Assembly (NCBI GenBank): GCA_913044235.1
Contig: CAJWOS010000004.1
Coordinates: forward strand, 1-40,040
Length of the DNA: 40,040 nucleotides
Source of the DNA: an uncultured Pseudomonadota bacterium
Lineage (GTDB): Bacteria; Myxococcota_A; UBA796; UBA2385
Reading direction: 5' to 3'
Positions 8,701 to 16,024 of this stretch are shown here, one piece after another. Both the position numbers and the translations under genes were made by a program. Below the pieces are notes generated by a model that did no database searches, had not been told where the DNA came from, and saw only the letters and a program-made list of their open reading frames with translations. Positions within the stretch are counted from its first letter, which is position 1; each line of letters opens with the position of its first letter.

Positions 8701-10265
8701 TTCTCCAGGCTCGCACCGAGATCGTCGACCACGATGCGTCCGCAGGCAGCGAGCTGGTCCACTCGCAGCACCACCACCACTGTGACACGGCTTGTGCCCG
8801 ACGCAGCGAGACGCCACAGCCGGTTGATCAGGCGGCGAGCGGTGGCGATGGAGTCGGAGGTCGACAAGAGATGGTCGAGAGAGTCGATCACCAAGAGCAC
8901 GGAGGAACGATCCTTCCGCGGTGCTGCCAGAGCGGCGTCGACCTGGTTGAGCGAGTCGACCGACGGGTCAATCCGACACAGCTCGAGCCCTGGAGTCTTG
9001 TCGCGCAGCGCCGGAAACAGTCCCGCCTCAATCAGCGATGTGCGACCGGAGTGGGGGGCACCGGCCACCAGCACAAATCGTGGGCGCCCCTGCTTGGTGA
9101 GCGAGGAGACGAGATCGACGAGCTTGAGAGTCTCGGCGAACCGGCCGAAGAAGCGCGTGGAGTCCATCGGACCGTAGGAAGCCAGTCCCCGGTACGGTGC
9201 GAACGTGAACGGACGAATCGCCCCACTCACCGACGGCATGCGGAAGATCTGGTGCGACGCCGCGTCGAGCCGAAAGCCCTCGGCCCGCATTTGCGCGTAG
9301 GTCTTCGTGAGGGCCTTGTTCAGCGGAAGCGCCTGCGCGATGAGGGCATCGTACAGATGTGCGGCAAGCGGGATGACACCATCTTCGGACAGCGGCAGCC
9401 GCGGAGAGACCACAGCCGCTACACCCGCCCGGTGGAGCAAGCGCGCGAGTCCCGAAGTATCGGTGCCTGGCAAGCCTGTGAGGCTAAGCACAACCACGCG
9501 GAGCGTGTCTGCATACCGAGACAGGAGGTTGCCGAGGTCGCGCTCTCGCACCCACTCCGCCGTGGCCCCACCACCGCCCATCAGGACCGAGAGCCCCTCC
9601 GCGCGCATCTCCACCCGCGTGACCAGATGCAGCATCGTGACGGGTCGATTGCGCCGCAGCCCCTGCTCGAGGGCATCGGACAGCGCGGCGAGTCCAGGTC
9701 CGTCCAGCATTTCCTGCGCAGGCCGCGCCATGCTCTCGGAGACCACCGCTCGAAGCCCTACACGGCGTGCCTCGCCACCACCCGACGACACGATCATCAA
9801 GCGTCCACCGTTGGGGTGATGGACATCGCGCTTTGGTCGGACGCCCGCTCCGGGCAGCGAATACGCGATGGGCTCGCTCAGGATTTGGGCAAGCGGCAAG
9901 CCGCCATCCCCCACAGGTAGTGCTTCCCATGGCAGGCGGAGCACGGCAGGTGTGTCACAGACGACCGACACGCAGACGGTGTCGCCACGATCGTGGGCCT
10001 CACGAATCAGTGCGGCCTGACGTGGCCATCCAGTCGATGAGAGCAGCCGCATAAGCCGCATCCCGAGCCGGTTGAGAACCTCACCTGCACGCTCGTGGTG
10101 GTAGAGCTGGTCCAGATCGCTCTGCCAGCCATCTTCCCACCGCATGCGCACGGGATACACCGGCCCATCGCCACAGCGAACTGCGAACCATTGGGGCTCA
10201 CCCCGACTGTCACCACTGTTCGGACCAACAGCGCGGACTTCGAGCTGGATGTGGAAACGCGACAT
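5751..10265 (-). CDS. Giant CHAT-like / nSTAND1 NTPase / WD40 repeat protein, catalytic residues substituted
   Basis: 1504-residue signalling-type protein. Domain order from the ATG at 10265: a CHAT-like region (about 95-335) with LRLPWEALP (109-117) and DTLRVVVLSLTGLPG followed by GLARLLHRAGVAAVVSPRLP; the nSTAND1 module starting with PYRGLASYGPMDSTRFFGR (357-375), P-loop GAPHSGRTS (402-410) and Walker B SVLLVID (455-461); an alpha-helical winged-helix-like part to about 690; a membrane helix WVAALLLFSASGAGLFGWW at about 729-747; then roughly fifteen WD40-like blades to the C-terminus (FSSDG, FSPSG, FSPDGRHIAVD, HRSPVRELRQSDDGSWLASSAIDGSVRVWRR). Family CHAT proteases carry a His and a Cys; the aligned positions are Arg217 and Thr263. 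The P-loop lysine is Arg408. It therefore looks like a scaffold or sensor rather than an active caspase-like protease. An in-frame ATG at 10292 is a possible start. Transcribed alone. Confidence 0.82.
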   Translation of the reverse strand: MSRFHIQLEVRAVGPNSGDSRGEPQWFAVRCGDGPVYPVRMRWEDGWQSDLDQLYHHERAGEVLNRLGMRLMRLLSSTGWPRQAALIREAHDRGDTVCVSVVCDTPAVLRLPWEALPVGDGGLPLAQILSEPIAYSLPGAGVRPKRDVHHPNGGRLMIVSSGGGEARRVGLRAVVSESMARPAQEMLDGPGLAALSDALEQGLRRNRPVTMLHLVTRVEMRAEGLSVLMGGGGATAEWVRERDLGNLLSRYADTLRVVVLSLTGLPGTDTSGLARLLHRAGVAAVVSPRLPLSEDGVIPLAAHLYDALIAQALPLNKALTKTYAQMRAEGFRLDAASHQIFRMPSVSGAIRPFTFAPYRGLASYGPMDSTRFFGRFAETLKLVDLVSSLTKQGRPRFVLVAGAPHSGRTSLIEAGLFPALRDKTPGLELCRIDPSVDSLNQVDAALAAPRKDRSSVLLVIDSLDHLLSTSDSIATARRLINRLWRLAASGTSRVTVVVVLRVDQLAACGRIVVDDLGASLENLAYDDRHRLFITEPGPRALREIIDRPAQMVDLAMDAEFATSVMRAAARRPGSLREVSLVLDRAWTQRRNDIIRGIGHPESSLLSTAFARLNDRLRLQFSDETDQAFIGTLFRGLVDSSSGAPIPVDTVDLLPSAAEARSRFERVVRGLVELGLLEDKRAGDRRWLLLRLPEIVEFWPTREHAAPSAPLPAPVRTRARPSRRHSGIAWVAALLLFSASGAGLFGWWGQRSHQRNQADERFEAAERAIDDPTTAAVLLRQIPPMLRPEGWAAAANSALQSAQAEKVLQFDGANVQQLSFSSDGGMLLIRTDGEVKLLSTAESRDSIREIKVDDADGSVVAAAFSPSGVKVVTVARSGRVQAWPVAGGVPEDIAPAVEQDAGVVAAFSPRARHLVRVWGTTVQVHDIDGNVVKTGRLDTPRSGSAPTACCAIVDDAGERWAVGTEEGQILLYERSRKRAKKLRLEGLRRFHLNRGGTHLLALGEGTLRIIDMMRGTGSNRTPTSVRVEAAVFSPDGRHIAVDYLDRNTGVRNSRMVSVASRREQLESPELVGRATALAATSGGDVLLRAADGVISELDIETGVQITEYRGHRSPVRELRQSDDGSWLASSAIDGSVRVWRRSKDRQSLVAHPPRELMAADPLVFTPDGKGVGGVTHDGRFAVASLEPGAELVDLGEAPGPMQLLRVANGGTRLVAVDAREMLHVRDGREGGNWSRALPGAVVALSPRLDTLLVRDGRRGVAHLALDRSDRTPEPLPVSSENVSRAAFDPDGRFLALGFQDGGVRLFDAASSASIGELDPQDGRVTAVCVSASGRTAVVGTAQGALTLWKPETDTIVALMHDGPVPRTCHFSDDEQSLVVQYGTDAEVWALGGPDPKRLIVAPTRRPAGGSTAYIDLEQRSLISLGDDGRAHGWLLDPEDIHGLLWQATPTCSLAESEPADLKRWCACESCFGRTPDVCTELSEDPLTADLDRLASWCPAVPDERG

Positions 10266-10435
10266 AGAGAACAAGCCTACAACAACTGGCATTGGTAGAG
10301 CGGCAATATCGACAAGGCGCCCCTACTATACGCCCGTTCGAACCCGACCAACACGTCTCCGCCGCGCCCTACTGTTCCACGTACCAGCCAGGGTTTCCTA
10401 CTTGTTCGAGCAGCGTGCTTTTCTGATGCGTCCCG

Positions 10436-10463
10436 GACCGTGAAACGGTCTCTTCCGAAACGG
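10436..10463. repeat. Dyad GACCGT-GAA-ACGGTC plus repeated GAAACGG
   Basis: A perfect 6-bp inverted repeat with a 3-base loop sits at 10436-10450, 20 bp after the amylase stop on the minus strand and upstream of the giant WD40 gene. GAAACGG occurs inside it (10442-10448) and again at 10457-10463. No T-run follows on the minus strand, so it is a poor intrinsic terminator; an operator is as likely. The rest of the 205-bp gap shows nothing else that I can name. Confidence 0.3.
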
Positions 10464-10470
10464 ATGTCAA

Positions 10471-12363
10471 TCACGGCTTCGTGGCTTCCTCGGCAGGGCT
10501 CCAGGCCACTTCTACTCTCGACGTGTCAAGATCGGGTCGTAGAAACACGACCCTGTCTGCAGCCGGAGACCAGGTCACAGCACCATCACTCGCCACAACG
10601 ATCGCCTTGAACGACGGCACATCCCCATCGTGCATTTCCACGCGGAAGGTGTTGCCTCCCGGTGAGACCGGGCCGACCGAGCGCTCAGGATTCCACGCGC
10701 CCAGTGCTGGATGGGCGCCCACAAGGCGCAGCTCACCGGTCGCAGGGGCCCCGTGCACCGTGACCTCAATTCGGTGTACGCCCGACTCTTCAACTTCACG
10801 ATTCCTTTCGTCTGGTGATGCTTTTCGCCCAATGATCACGCGCACCGTCCACGGTCCGTCCCCCTGCAACTCCGCGAGCTCCGGCAGCCCGGCACCCACG
10901 AGCGGCGCTTCGGGCAGGCGACGGTGGATCACTGCCGGATCGCGCTCCCCTGCCCCCTCGGTCCGAGCCCACCAAACCGACTCCACATGCATTCGTGTGC
11001 GCAGTCGCGATTGGTCAAAGAGTTTGAAATTACTCGAAATTACGTCGATTACTGCCAACTCACCATCAAGCTCACGCTCGATGCGCACATGGCCGGGGCT
11101 CGCGTCGACGATCCGGCTCGTTCCTGCATGCAAGGCACCATGCTGGCTGCGCAGGGTAGCCAGCTGTTCGAGCAGCGGGCTGCGCTTGTCCGTCTGCGTC
11201 CATGGCAAGTCGGCACGGTTCGCCGGCTCTTCGTGGCCCAGCACCACCGCTTCCGTTCCCCAGGTGAGACAGGGCGTGCCCCGAAGGCTGAACAACAGCA
11301 AGAATGCGGCGTCCATTCGAGCGAGGCCCGCGGGGGTGTCGGCCCCACATACCGATCCCACCCGCGGCAGATCGTGGTTGTCGAGGAATGTGACCCTCGA
11401 CTGGGCCGGTGGGCCGTAGCGATCGAGTGAGAGGGTCGACGCGAGGCGGAGCGGATCGGCTCCTCGACAGGCGACATCGAGCAAGGCGTAGTGCAGGGCA
11501 AAGTCGAAGATGGCGTCGAAACCACCTGCTTCGACAGTCTCCGCCAGGGCGATCGGATCCCCGGTGAAGTCCTCGGCCAGTGTCCAGACACCATCTGGAT
11601 TGCCTCGCTTGCGCGCATGACTGTCGAGTCGTTCATTCATGTACGACAGGAACGATCGCGGCATGTGTCCCACCGCATCGATGCGCAGGCCATCGAGTCC
11701 GGCACGATCGACCCAGGCCACAGCCGCATCGTGGAGCCAGGCCCGCACCGCCGGATTTTCCTGTGCCAGATCGGGCAAGCCGTGCACATCGCCTCGGACC
11801 CGTTCCAGGGGATCGTTCCAGTCTTCGATGTCGCCCTCATGGTGGAACCACTCCGGATGTGCTGTGCGCACCTCTGCCTCGTAGTCCGTGTGGTTCCAGA
11901 CCATGTCGACCACAAGTCGCATTCCACGTGCATGCAGATCGTCGGACAGCGCCCGAAGCTCGGCGACCGATCCAAAGCGTGGATTCATCGCCCACGGATC
12001 AGACAGCCAGTAGCCATGGAACGCACCCCACTCACCGACCTTCTCCTCTCGAGCCGCGGTCACTGGGGTCAACCAGACAGTCTTCACCCCGATCGATTCG
12101 AGGTGATCGAGCCGATCGCGCACCCCTTGTACATCTCCCCCGTGCCAGCCATGGGGATCGTCCCGGTCAATCGAGGCGTCGTTGCTCGGATCGCCGTTTT
12201 CGAAGCGATCCACCATGACCAAGTAGACCAGGTCATCCGGCTCCGCCGCCCGCAACACCACCTCGCGATCGGCACCCATCGGACGCAGCGTGTGGCTGTG
12301 GTCTCCGCAGCCAATCATGCAGCAAAGCGCCAGTCCGCCTATCCGCCGGCCTGCGGCGTTCAT
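10471..12363 (-). CDS. Lipoprotein alpha-amylase family enzyme (GH13) with C-terminal CBM20
   Basis: 630-residue glycoside hydrolase that should cleave alpha-1,4-glucans such as starch. The lipoprotein signal peptide ends at MIGC with lipidated Cys19. The GH13 barrel shows all conserved regions: VVDMVWNH (about 151-158), DGLRIDAVGHM with nucleophile Asp229, TLAEDF with acid/base Glu264, and FLDNHD with Asp331. LVYLVMVDRFENGD near residue 45 is typical of the extracellular and neopullulanase-like branch. From about residue 525 a CBM20 starch-binding module follows (VTVHGAPATGELRLVGAHPALGAWNPERSV, then FKAIVVASDGAVTWSPAADRVV). The start overlaps the stop of the upstream lipoprotein gene (ATGA), so it is the last gene of a coupled three-gene operon with a maltoporin-like barrel. 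Likely site: the outer membrane surface or periplasm. Confidence 0.92.
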   Translation of the reverse strand: MNAAGRRIGGLALCCMIGCGDHSHTLRPMGADREVVLRAAEPDDLVYLVMVDRFENGDPSNDASIDRDDPHGWHGGDVQGVRDRLDHLESIGVKTVWLTPVTAAREEKVGEWGAFHGYWLSDPWAMNPRFGSVAELRALSDDLHARGMRLVVDMVWNHTDYEAEVRTAHPEWFHHEGDIEDWNDPLERVRGDVHGLPDLAQENPAVRAWLHDAAVAWVDRAGLDGLRIDAVGHMPRSFLSYMNERLDSHARKRGNPDGVWTLAEDFTGDPIALAETVEAGGFDAIFDFALHYALLDVACRGADPLRLASTLSLDRYGPPAQSRVTFLDNHDLPRVGSVCGADTPAGLARMDAAFLLLFSLRGTPCLTWGTEAVVLGHEEPANRADLPWTQTDKRSPLLEQLATLRSQHGALHAGTSRIVDASPGHVRIERELDGELAVIDVISSNFKLFDQSRLRTRMHVESVWWARTEGAGERDPAVIHRRLPEAPLVGAGLPELAELQGDGPWTVRVIIGRKASPDERNREVEESGVHRIEVTVHGAPATGELRLVGAHPALGAWNPERSVGPVSPGGNTFRVEMHDGDVPSFKAIVVASDGAVTWSPAADRVVFLRPDLDTSRVEVAWSPAEEATKP

Positions 12364-12920
12364 CCTTGTGCGCGGAGCCAGTCGTCGAGCAGGCGTTGCG
12401 CTGCGCGCTCGATGGTGGTCGCAGCCTCGAGCGCGGCTTCGGCCTCCGCCTGGTGCAAGAACTGGAGGAAAACCGCCGTGTCGATGGTTCGCTGGACTGC
12501 GCTCGCGGGTGCTGCAGCCGATCCCAGCGACAGCGTGCCTCGGACCGTCCAGCGCAGCCGACCCTGGATCTGGGTGTCATAAAATGCGGCCAGCTCCACC
12601 AGCAGCACCGCTCCTTCACCGGCTTTGTCCGCCAGCCACTCCAAGCGCTGGGGCGTGCCCCGCTTCTGCTCGAAGGTCGGACGAACCTCATCCATCTCCA
12701 GCGACTTGGGCACGAGCTTTCGTGACTCCAGCGCACGCGCGAGACGACGCATGACCCCTTCGGGCAGTGCACTCGGCTTCCTTTGCTTGCCGGAGAGAAC
12801 CCCAGCGAGCACTACTGGCATGGCGCTCGACGCAGTGATGAGGGGAGGCTTGGGCATGCATCCGGATGCAGCGAAGGCCGCACCACTGAGCAGAAGATCC
12901 CGACGATTCCAAGGACGCAT
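12360..12920 (-). CDS. Small exported lipoprotein of unknown function in the amylase operon
   Basis: 186-residue protein starting inside the stop codon of the maltoporin-like gene (TGATG) and ending inside the start of the amylase gene (ATGA). Its N-terminus MRPWNRRDLLLSGAAFAASGC has a twin-arginine-like RRDLLL and a lipobox ending in Cys21, so it may travel by Tat and be lipidated. The body has a beta-strand/helix mix (GEGAVLLVELAAFYDTQIQGRLRWTVRGTLSL) followed by a long Ala/Glu-rich C-terminal helix (TAVFLQFLHQAEAEAALEAATTIERAAQRLLDDWL). I recognise no family. The tight coupling suggests it assists or binds the porin or the amylase. The ATG three codons further upstream (12929) is less attractive than the one overlapping the stop. 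Confidence 0.68.
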   Translation of the reverse strand: MRPWNRRDLLLSGAAFAASGCMPKPPLITASSAMPVVLAGVLSGKQRKPSALPEGVMRRLARALESRKLVPKSLEMDEVRPTFEQKRGTPQRLEWLADKAGEGAVLLVELAAFYDTQIQGRLRWTVRGTLSLGSAAAPASAVQRTIDTAVFLQFLHQAEAEAALEAATTIERAAQRLLDDWLRAQG

Positions 12921-14458
12921 CAGAACCACGCCTCCGTCTCCAGCGACAACACGTGGTGCCAGTGGCGCTCCACATTGCCGAAGGCATTGTATTGGTCGAT
13001 CGTCTCGACGAAACTATTCCCGAAGGCGTTGTTCTGGTTCGAGTACTGTGCGCCGTACAGAAAGCGCAGCGAGGGGCGACTGTAGACACCCTTTCCGAGC
13101 GGGTTGAGCACCACACCCCCCTTGCCCTGCCAGGTGTAGCGGGTGTCGGTGTCGCCATATTCCAGGCCCCGAGCATCTGCGCGACCTTCGGTGTTCGCGA
13201 ACAGGCTGTCGTAGTGCTCGCGATAGGCGTTGCCGTTGTCGCTGATCTCCTTCGCGATGGAGGTCTCGGTGAGCCAGTGCACGGTGTCGGTGATGTAGAC
13301 CTGTCCACGCAGCACCGTGGACATGTAGCGACGCACGTGGTCGCTTGGAGCGATCTCGTTGTCGCCGTCGGTGTGCCGGCCGTAGAGTCCGCCCCAGGCG
13401 ATGTCGAACCGCCCTGGAATCACCCGAATCTGCAGCTCGTCACCCATCAACAGAACGGTTCGCTCGTCGGTGAAGTCGTGAACGTACAGCGTGTACTCAC
13501 TGCCTTCATAGAACTCGGACGAAGTGGTCTGCGGATGCAGGCGTTCCCAGCTCACGAAGAAGTTGTTCCAGATCACCGGCCCGTAGCCGCCGGTGCCGAG
13601 GTACCCCACCAGCTTCCAGCTCTGGGCATCCGTGGCCACCGGATCGGGAAAGTCGATCTCTCGGTTCGGATTCTGCTGCATCCAGTCCTGAACCGCCTCG
13701 CCCCGAACCCAGGACTCGTAGTTCATTCCTGGCGTCTGGTGCGGTGCATTGACGTTGCCCTGCCCCTCGGGCTCATAGCGATACATGCCCCCACCACCGA
13801 TCTCGAGCTGGTCGAGGACCTTCACTCGAAACAGCGTGCCGGGGGTGAGGATCGTGGAGTAGCGCTCCGGGTTGACGAAGAATCCAGAGTCGCCGAAGCC
13901 CACGAGCCACTCGAAGCGGGGACGCTCCCAGAGGGCACTCGCACCCACCGTCTCGAAGAAGATCTGCGCAGGCCGCATGTCGTAGAGGCCCAGGTCGCCA
14001 AGGAACCGGTCGAGGGTCCCGACCTGCCAGGTGACATCTGGCAACAGCACATTGCCCCCGCGCACATAGAGCTGCGAGGTCAGAAAGCCACCCAGCGAGC
14101 CATTGGAACTGGCCCGGCTGATGGTGCCGCCTTCCACCCGAAAGTGCAGGTCGGCCCACGGCTCAGGAGCCATGGGCTCCCGCTCGATGATGTCGTAGTC
14201 CAGCTCCACCATCGCATATGGGCCCTCGTTCATGAGGCGCCCATACAGGTTCCAGTAGCCGAGGGTGGCACCGGCACCTTGAAAGTCGGGGCGAGCGCCG
14301 GCTCGGAGGTAGCCGGTGACCGACGCGTGGCCGGCGTGCGCGGGACTGCCCGTAAGTACGGCCAAAACAGTCGAAAATAAAAATGAAGACGACAGCACGA
14401 AACCACTGGAGCACGGTGTTCGCCGCCGCTTATCACATAGCAGCCGTTTTGTACGCAA
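12920..14458 (-). CDS. Maltoporin-like (LamB-type) outer-membrane beta-barrel protein
   Basis: 512-residue protein with a signal peptide (hydrophobic FVLSSSFLFSTVLAVLTGSPAHA at about 20-42) and a long strand-rich body. Features recalling LamB: an N-terminal SVTGYLRAGARPDF strand, the segment VTWQVGTLDRFLGDLGLYDMRPAQIFFETVGASA (compare LamB IWAGKRFY...D..Y.D.SG.GAG), many Trp/Tyr girdle residues, and RPSLRFLYGAQYSN near the end. It finishes LETEAWF, the C-terminal aromatic signal used by BAM. The translated start is a TTG at 14458 with AGGT five bases upstream; GTG at 14398 is an alternative giving a shorter signal peptide. It is first in the operon with the lipoprotein and the CBM20 amylase, which supports a role in maltodextrin uptake. 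Sugar specificity is inferred. Confidence 0.7.
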   Translation of the reverse strand: MRTKRLLCDKRRRTPCSSGFVLSSSFLFSTVLAVLTGSPAHAGHASVTGYLRAGARPDFQGAGATLGYWNLYGRLMNEGPYAMVELDYDIIEREPMAPEPWADLHFRVEGGTISRASSNGSLGGFLTSQLYVRGGNVLLPDVTWQVGTLDRFLGDLGLYDMRPAQIFFETVGASALWERPRFEWLVGFGDSGFFVNPERYSTILTPGTLFRVKVLDQLEIGGGGMYRYEPEGQGNVNAPHQTPGMNYESWVRGEAVQDWMQQNPNREIDFPDPVATDAQSWKLVGYLGTGGYGPVIWNNFFVSWERLHPQTTSSEFYEGSEYTLYVHDFTDERTVLLMGDELQIRVIPGRFDIAWGGLYGRHTDGDNEIAPSDHVRRYMSTVLRGQVYITDTVHWLTETSIAKEISDNGNAYREHYDSLFANTEGRADARGLEYGDTDTRYTWQGKGGVVLNPLGKGVYSRPSLRFLYGAQYSNQNNAFGNSFVETIDQYNAFGNVERHWHHVLSLETEAWF

Positions 14459-14761
14459 TGTGACCTGTTCGACGCCTTCACCGCGACTTGTGCAGGAAAC
14501 GACACACGTTGCGAAGCATCCTGATCACACCATGACGAGCACGAGCCCTGTGGCGAACGGTATCGCGGCTGCTGTGTATGGCCTCACCGATGGGCATGGT
14601 GTCACCTGGTCTTCTTCGTTTCTTTGCGAAACCATGAGCGGTTCCGCACAGGCCAACGCACAACGGCCCGAGCCACACCGGTCCCCCTCGAACGCTTCGG
14701 GTTTCGGTCTTGACTGAAACTACCGAAAAATATAGAACTCGTTCACTCGGAGCGGCCATCC
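14459..14761. other. Divergent intergenic region between the starch operon and the GbsR-type regulator
   Basis: About 300 bp without a gene. The right end (14696-14738) holds a promoter and dyad described separately. The left part should hold the promoter for the maltoporin-like operon; I see no convincing -35/-10 pair there. Confidence 0.45.
14696..14738 (+). promoter_or_regulatory. Promoter with palindromic operator upstream of the GbsR-type regulator
   Basis: TTGACT (14710-14715) is a good -35; TATAGA (14731-14736, 15-bp spacing) or TAGAAC (14733-14738, 17-bp spacing) would be the -10. Over the -35 lies a near-perfect dyad, GTTTCGGTC-TT-GACTGAAAC (14701-14720, one mismatch in nine pairs), extended by outer arms TTCGG (14696-14700) and CCGAA (14723-14727). 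Such a site is what a dimeric MarR-fold regulator needs to repress its own promoter. Binding by the adjacent regulator is inference. Confidence 0.55.
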
Positions 14762-15229
14762 ATGTCCTCTCAATGCCCTGATGTCTCTGCCTTCGTCGAA
14801 GCACACGGCATGCTCTGGGAAGCGAGCGGCCTTCCCCGGATCGCCGGTCGCATTCTCGGGTGGCTCCTCGTCTGCCAGCCGGCCGAGCAGACCGCCTCTG
14901 CGCTGACAGAAGCGCTATCGGCGAGCCGGGCGAGCATCTCTACCAACACCCGGCTGCTGGAACACTTCGGCATCGTGGAGCGAACCGCGCGCATCGGAAC
15001 CCGCAGCACGCTCTTCCGCATCGCACCGGGCGCCTGGACACGCGTGATGCGCAATGAAAACGACCGCGCGCGTCGGTTTCGCGAGATTGCCGAGCAAGGC
15101 CTCGAGCTGCTGCCCGAGACCGATGCCACCGATCGCAGCAGGCTCACCGAATTCCACACCATCTGGTCGTTCATGGAACAGGAGCTTCCGGGCCTCCTCG
15201 ACCGGTACGAGCAGTCCTACACAAAATAG
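14762..15229 (+). CDS. GbsR/MarR-type winged-helix transcriptional regulator
   Basis: 155-residue DNA-binding protein. The winged helix is visible at about residues 22-85: GLPRIAGRILGWLLVCQPAEQTASALTEALSASRASISTNTRLLEHFGIVERTARIGTRSTLFRIAPG, which matches GbsR-like proteins (G.P...GRI.G.L......T...L...L..S..S+S...R.L...G+++R....G.R..+YR+). The C-terminal half is helical and would form the dimer (NDRARRFREIAEQGLELL, TIWSFMEQELPGLLDRYEQS). A GGAG about ten bases upstream supports the ATG. It starts a gene string (LolA-like, two permeases, ATPase, barrel, peptidase) with only an 8-bp gap to the next gene, and a palindrome overlaps its promoter, so it probably regulates the whole string. Effector unknown. 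Confidence 0.82.
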   Translation: MSSQCPDVSAFVEAHGMLWEASGLPRIAGRILGWLLVCQPAEQTASALTEALSASRASISTNTRLLEHFGIVERTARIGTRSTLFRIAPGAWTRVMRNENDRARRFREIAEQGLELLPETDATDRSRLTEFHTIWSFMEQELPGLLDRYEQSYTK

Positions 15230-15237
15230 GATCCCTC

Positions 15238-16017
15238 ATGCGTCGCCTGTTTCCCGTGATGTTCAGCATCTTGTTCGGTATCCCTGCGCTCTTGGGCGCT
15301 GCGGTCATCGCACCACTCGGGGTGGCCGAAGCCGCAGAGCCCACGGTCGAGGAGCTGCTCGATGCCGCCGACGACGCTAACCGCGGCGCGTCGTCCCACG
15401 GCAAGATGTCGATGCAGGTCAAGACCGACCGCTACGAGCGCAGCATGGAGATGGAAGTCTGGACCCGTGGCACCGAGGACTCCCTCATCCGCATCCTGTC
15501 GCCGGCCAAGGAAAAGGGCATGTCCACGCTGAAAGTGGGTGACAACATCTGGAACTACATGCCCAAGATCGACCGCACCATGAAGATTTCCGGCGCTGCG
15601 ATGTCGGGCCAGTGGATGGGCTCACACATCACCAACGACGACCTCGTCAAGCAGTCTCGAATGCGCGAGGACTACACCTACACGCTCACCGCCAAGCCTG
15701 ATGCCGAAGGCAAGGGGGTGTACCGCGTAGAGCTCGTGCCCAAGCCGGAAGCCCCCGTGGTGTGGGGCAAGGTGGTGCTCGATGTACGGTCAGACCGACA
15801 GCCCGTCCAGATCGCCTACTTCGACGAAAAAGGGGAGCTGGTGCGGACCATGAAGTTCCTCGACATCCAGGAGATGGGCGGCCGCACCCTCCCAGCTACC
15901 CTCCGCGTGGAGCCGGCTGACGCACCCGCGGAGTTCACCGAGATTCGATACTCGGAGATGCAGTTCGACGTAGAGCTCGGCGACCGCATCTTTAGCCTCC
16001 AGTCCCTGAAGCGCTGA
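15238..16017 (+). CDS. LolA-like outer-membrane lipoprotein-sorting protein
   Basis: 259-residue periplasmic protein with a cleavable signal peptide (MRRLFPVMFSILFGIPALLGAAVIAPLGVAEAAE). The mature part has the single-domain fold of the LolA-like family often annotated as outer membrane lipoprotein-sorting protein: an N-terminal helix (TVEELLDAADDANRG) followed by an antiparallel sheet (GKMSMQVKTDRYERSMEMEVWTRG, SLIRILSPAKEKGMSTLKVGDNIWNYMPKIDRTMKIS) and the conserved SGAAMSGQWMGSHITNDDLV region. It would carry a lipidated or hydrophobic cargo from the adjacent FtsX-type transporter across the periplasm. It lies 8 bp after the regulator and 7 bp before the first permease. Cargo unknown; it is not the housekeeping LolA by sequence feel. 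Confidence 0.8.
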   Translation: MRRLFPVMFSILFGIPALLGAAVIAPLGVAEAAEPTVEELLDAADDANRGASSHGKMSMQVKTDRYERSMEMEVWTRGTEDSLIRILSPAKEKGMSTLKVGDNIWNYMPKIDRTMKISGAAMSGQWMGSHITNDDLVKQSRMREDYTYTLTAKPDAEGKGVYRVELVPKPEAPVVWGKVVLDVRSDRQPVQIAYFDEKGELVRTMKFLDIQEMGGRTLPATLRVEPADAPAEFTEIRYSEMQFDVELGDRIFSLQSLKR

Positions 16018-16024
16018 CCCGACC

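Noticed and set aside
8469..9920. Long plus-strand open frame (483 codons) opposite the giant WD40 gene
   Set aside because: Composition is Arg/His-rich with no motif, and the opposite strand carries a clear domain series; high-GC shadow.
10328..10350. TTCGAAC segment resembling a tRNA T-loop
   Set aside because: No flanking stem complementarity or other tRNA arms.
12953..14380. 475-codon frame opposite the maltoporin-like gene
   Set aside because: The sense frame has a signal peptide, strand pattern and terminal AWF; the antisense frame shows nothing recognisable.
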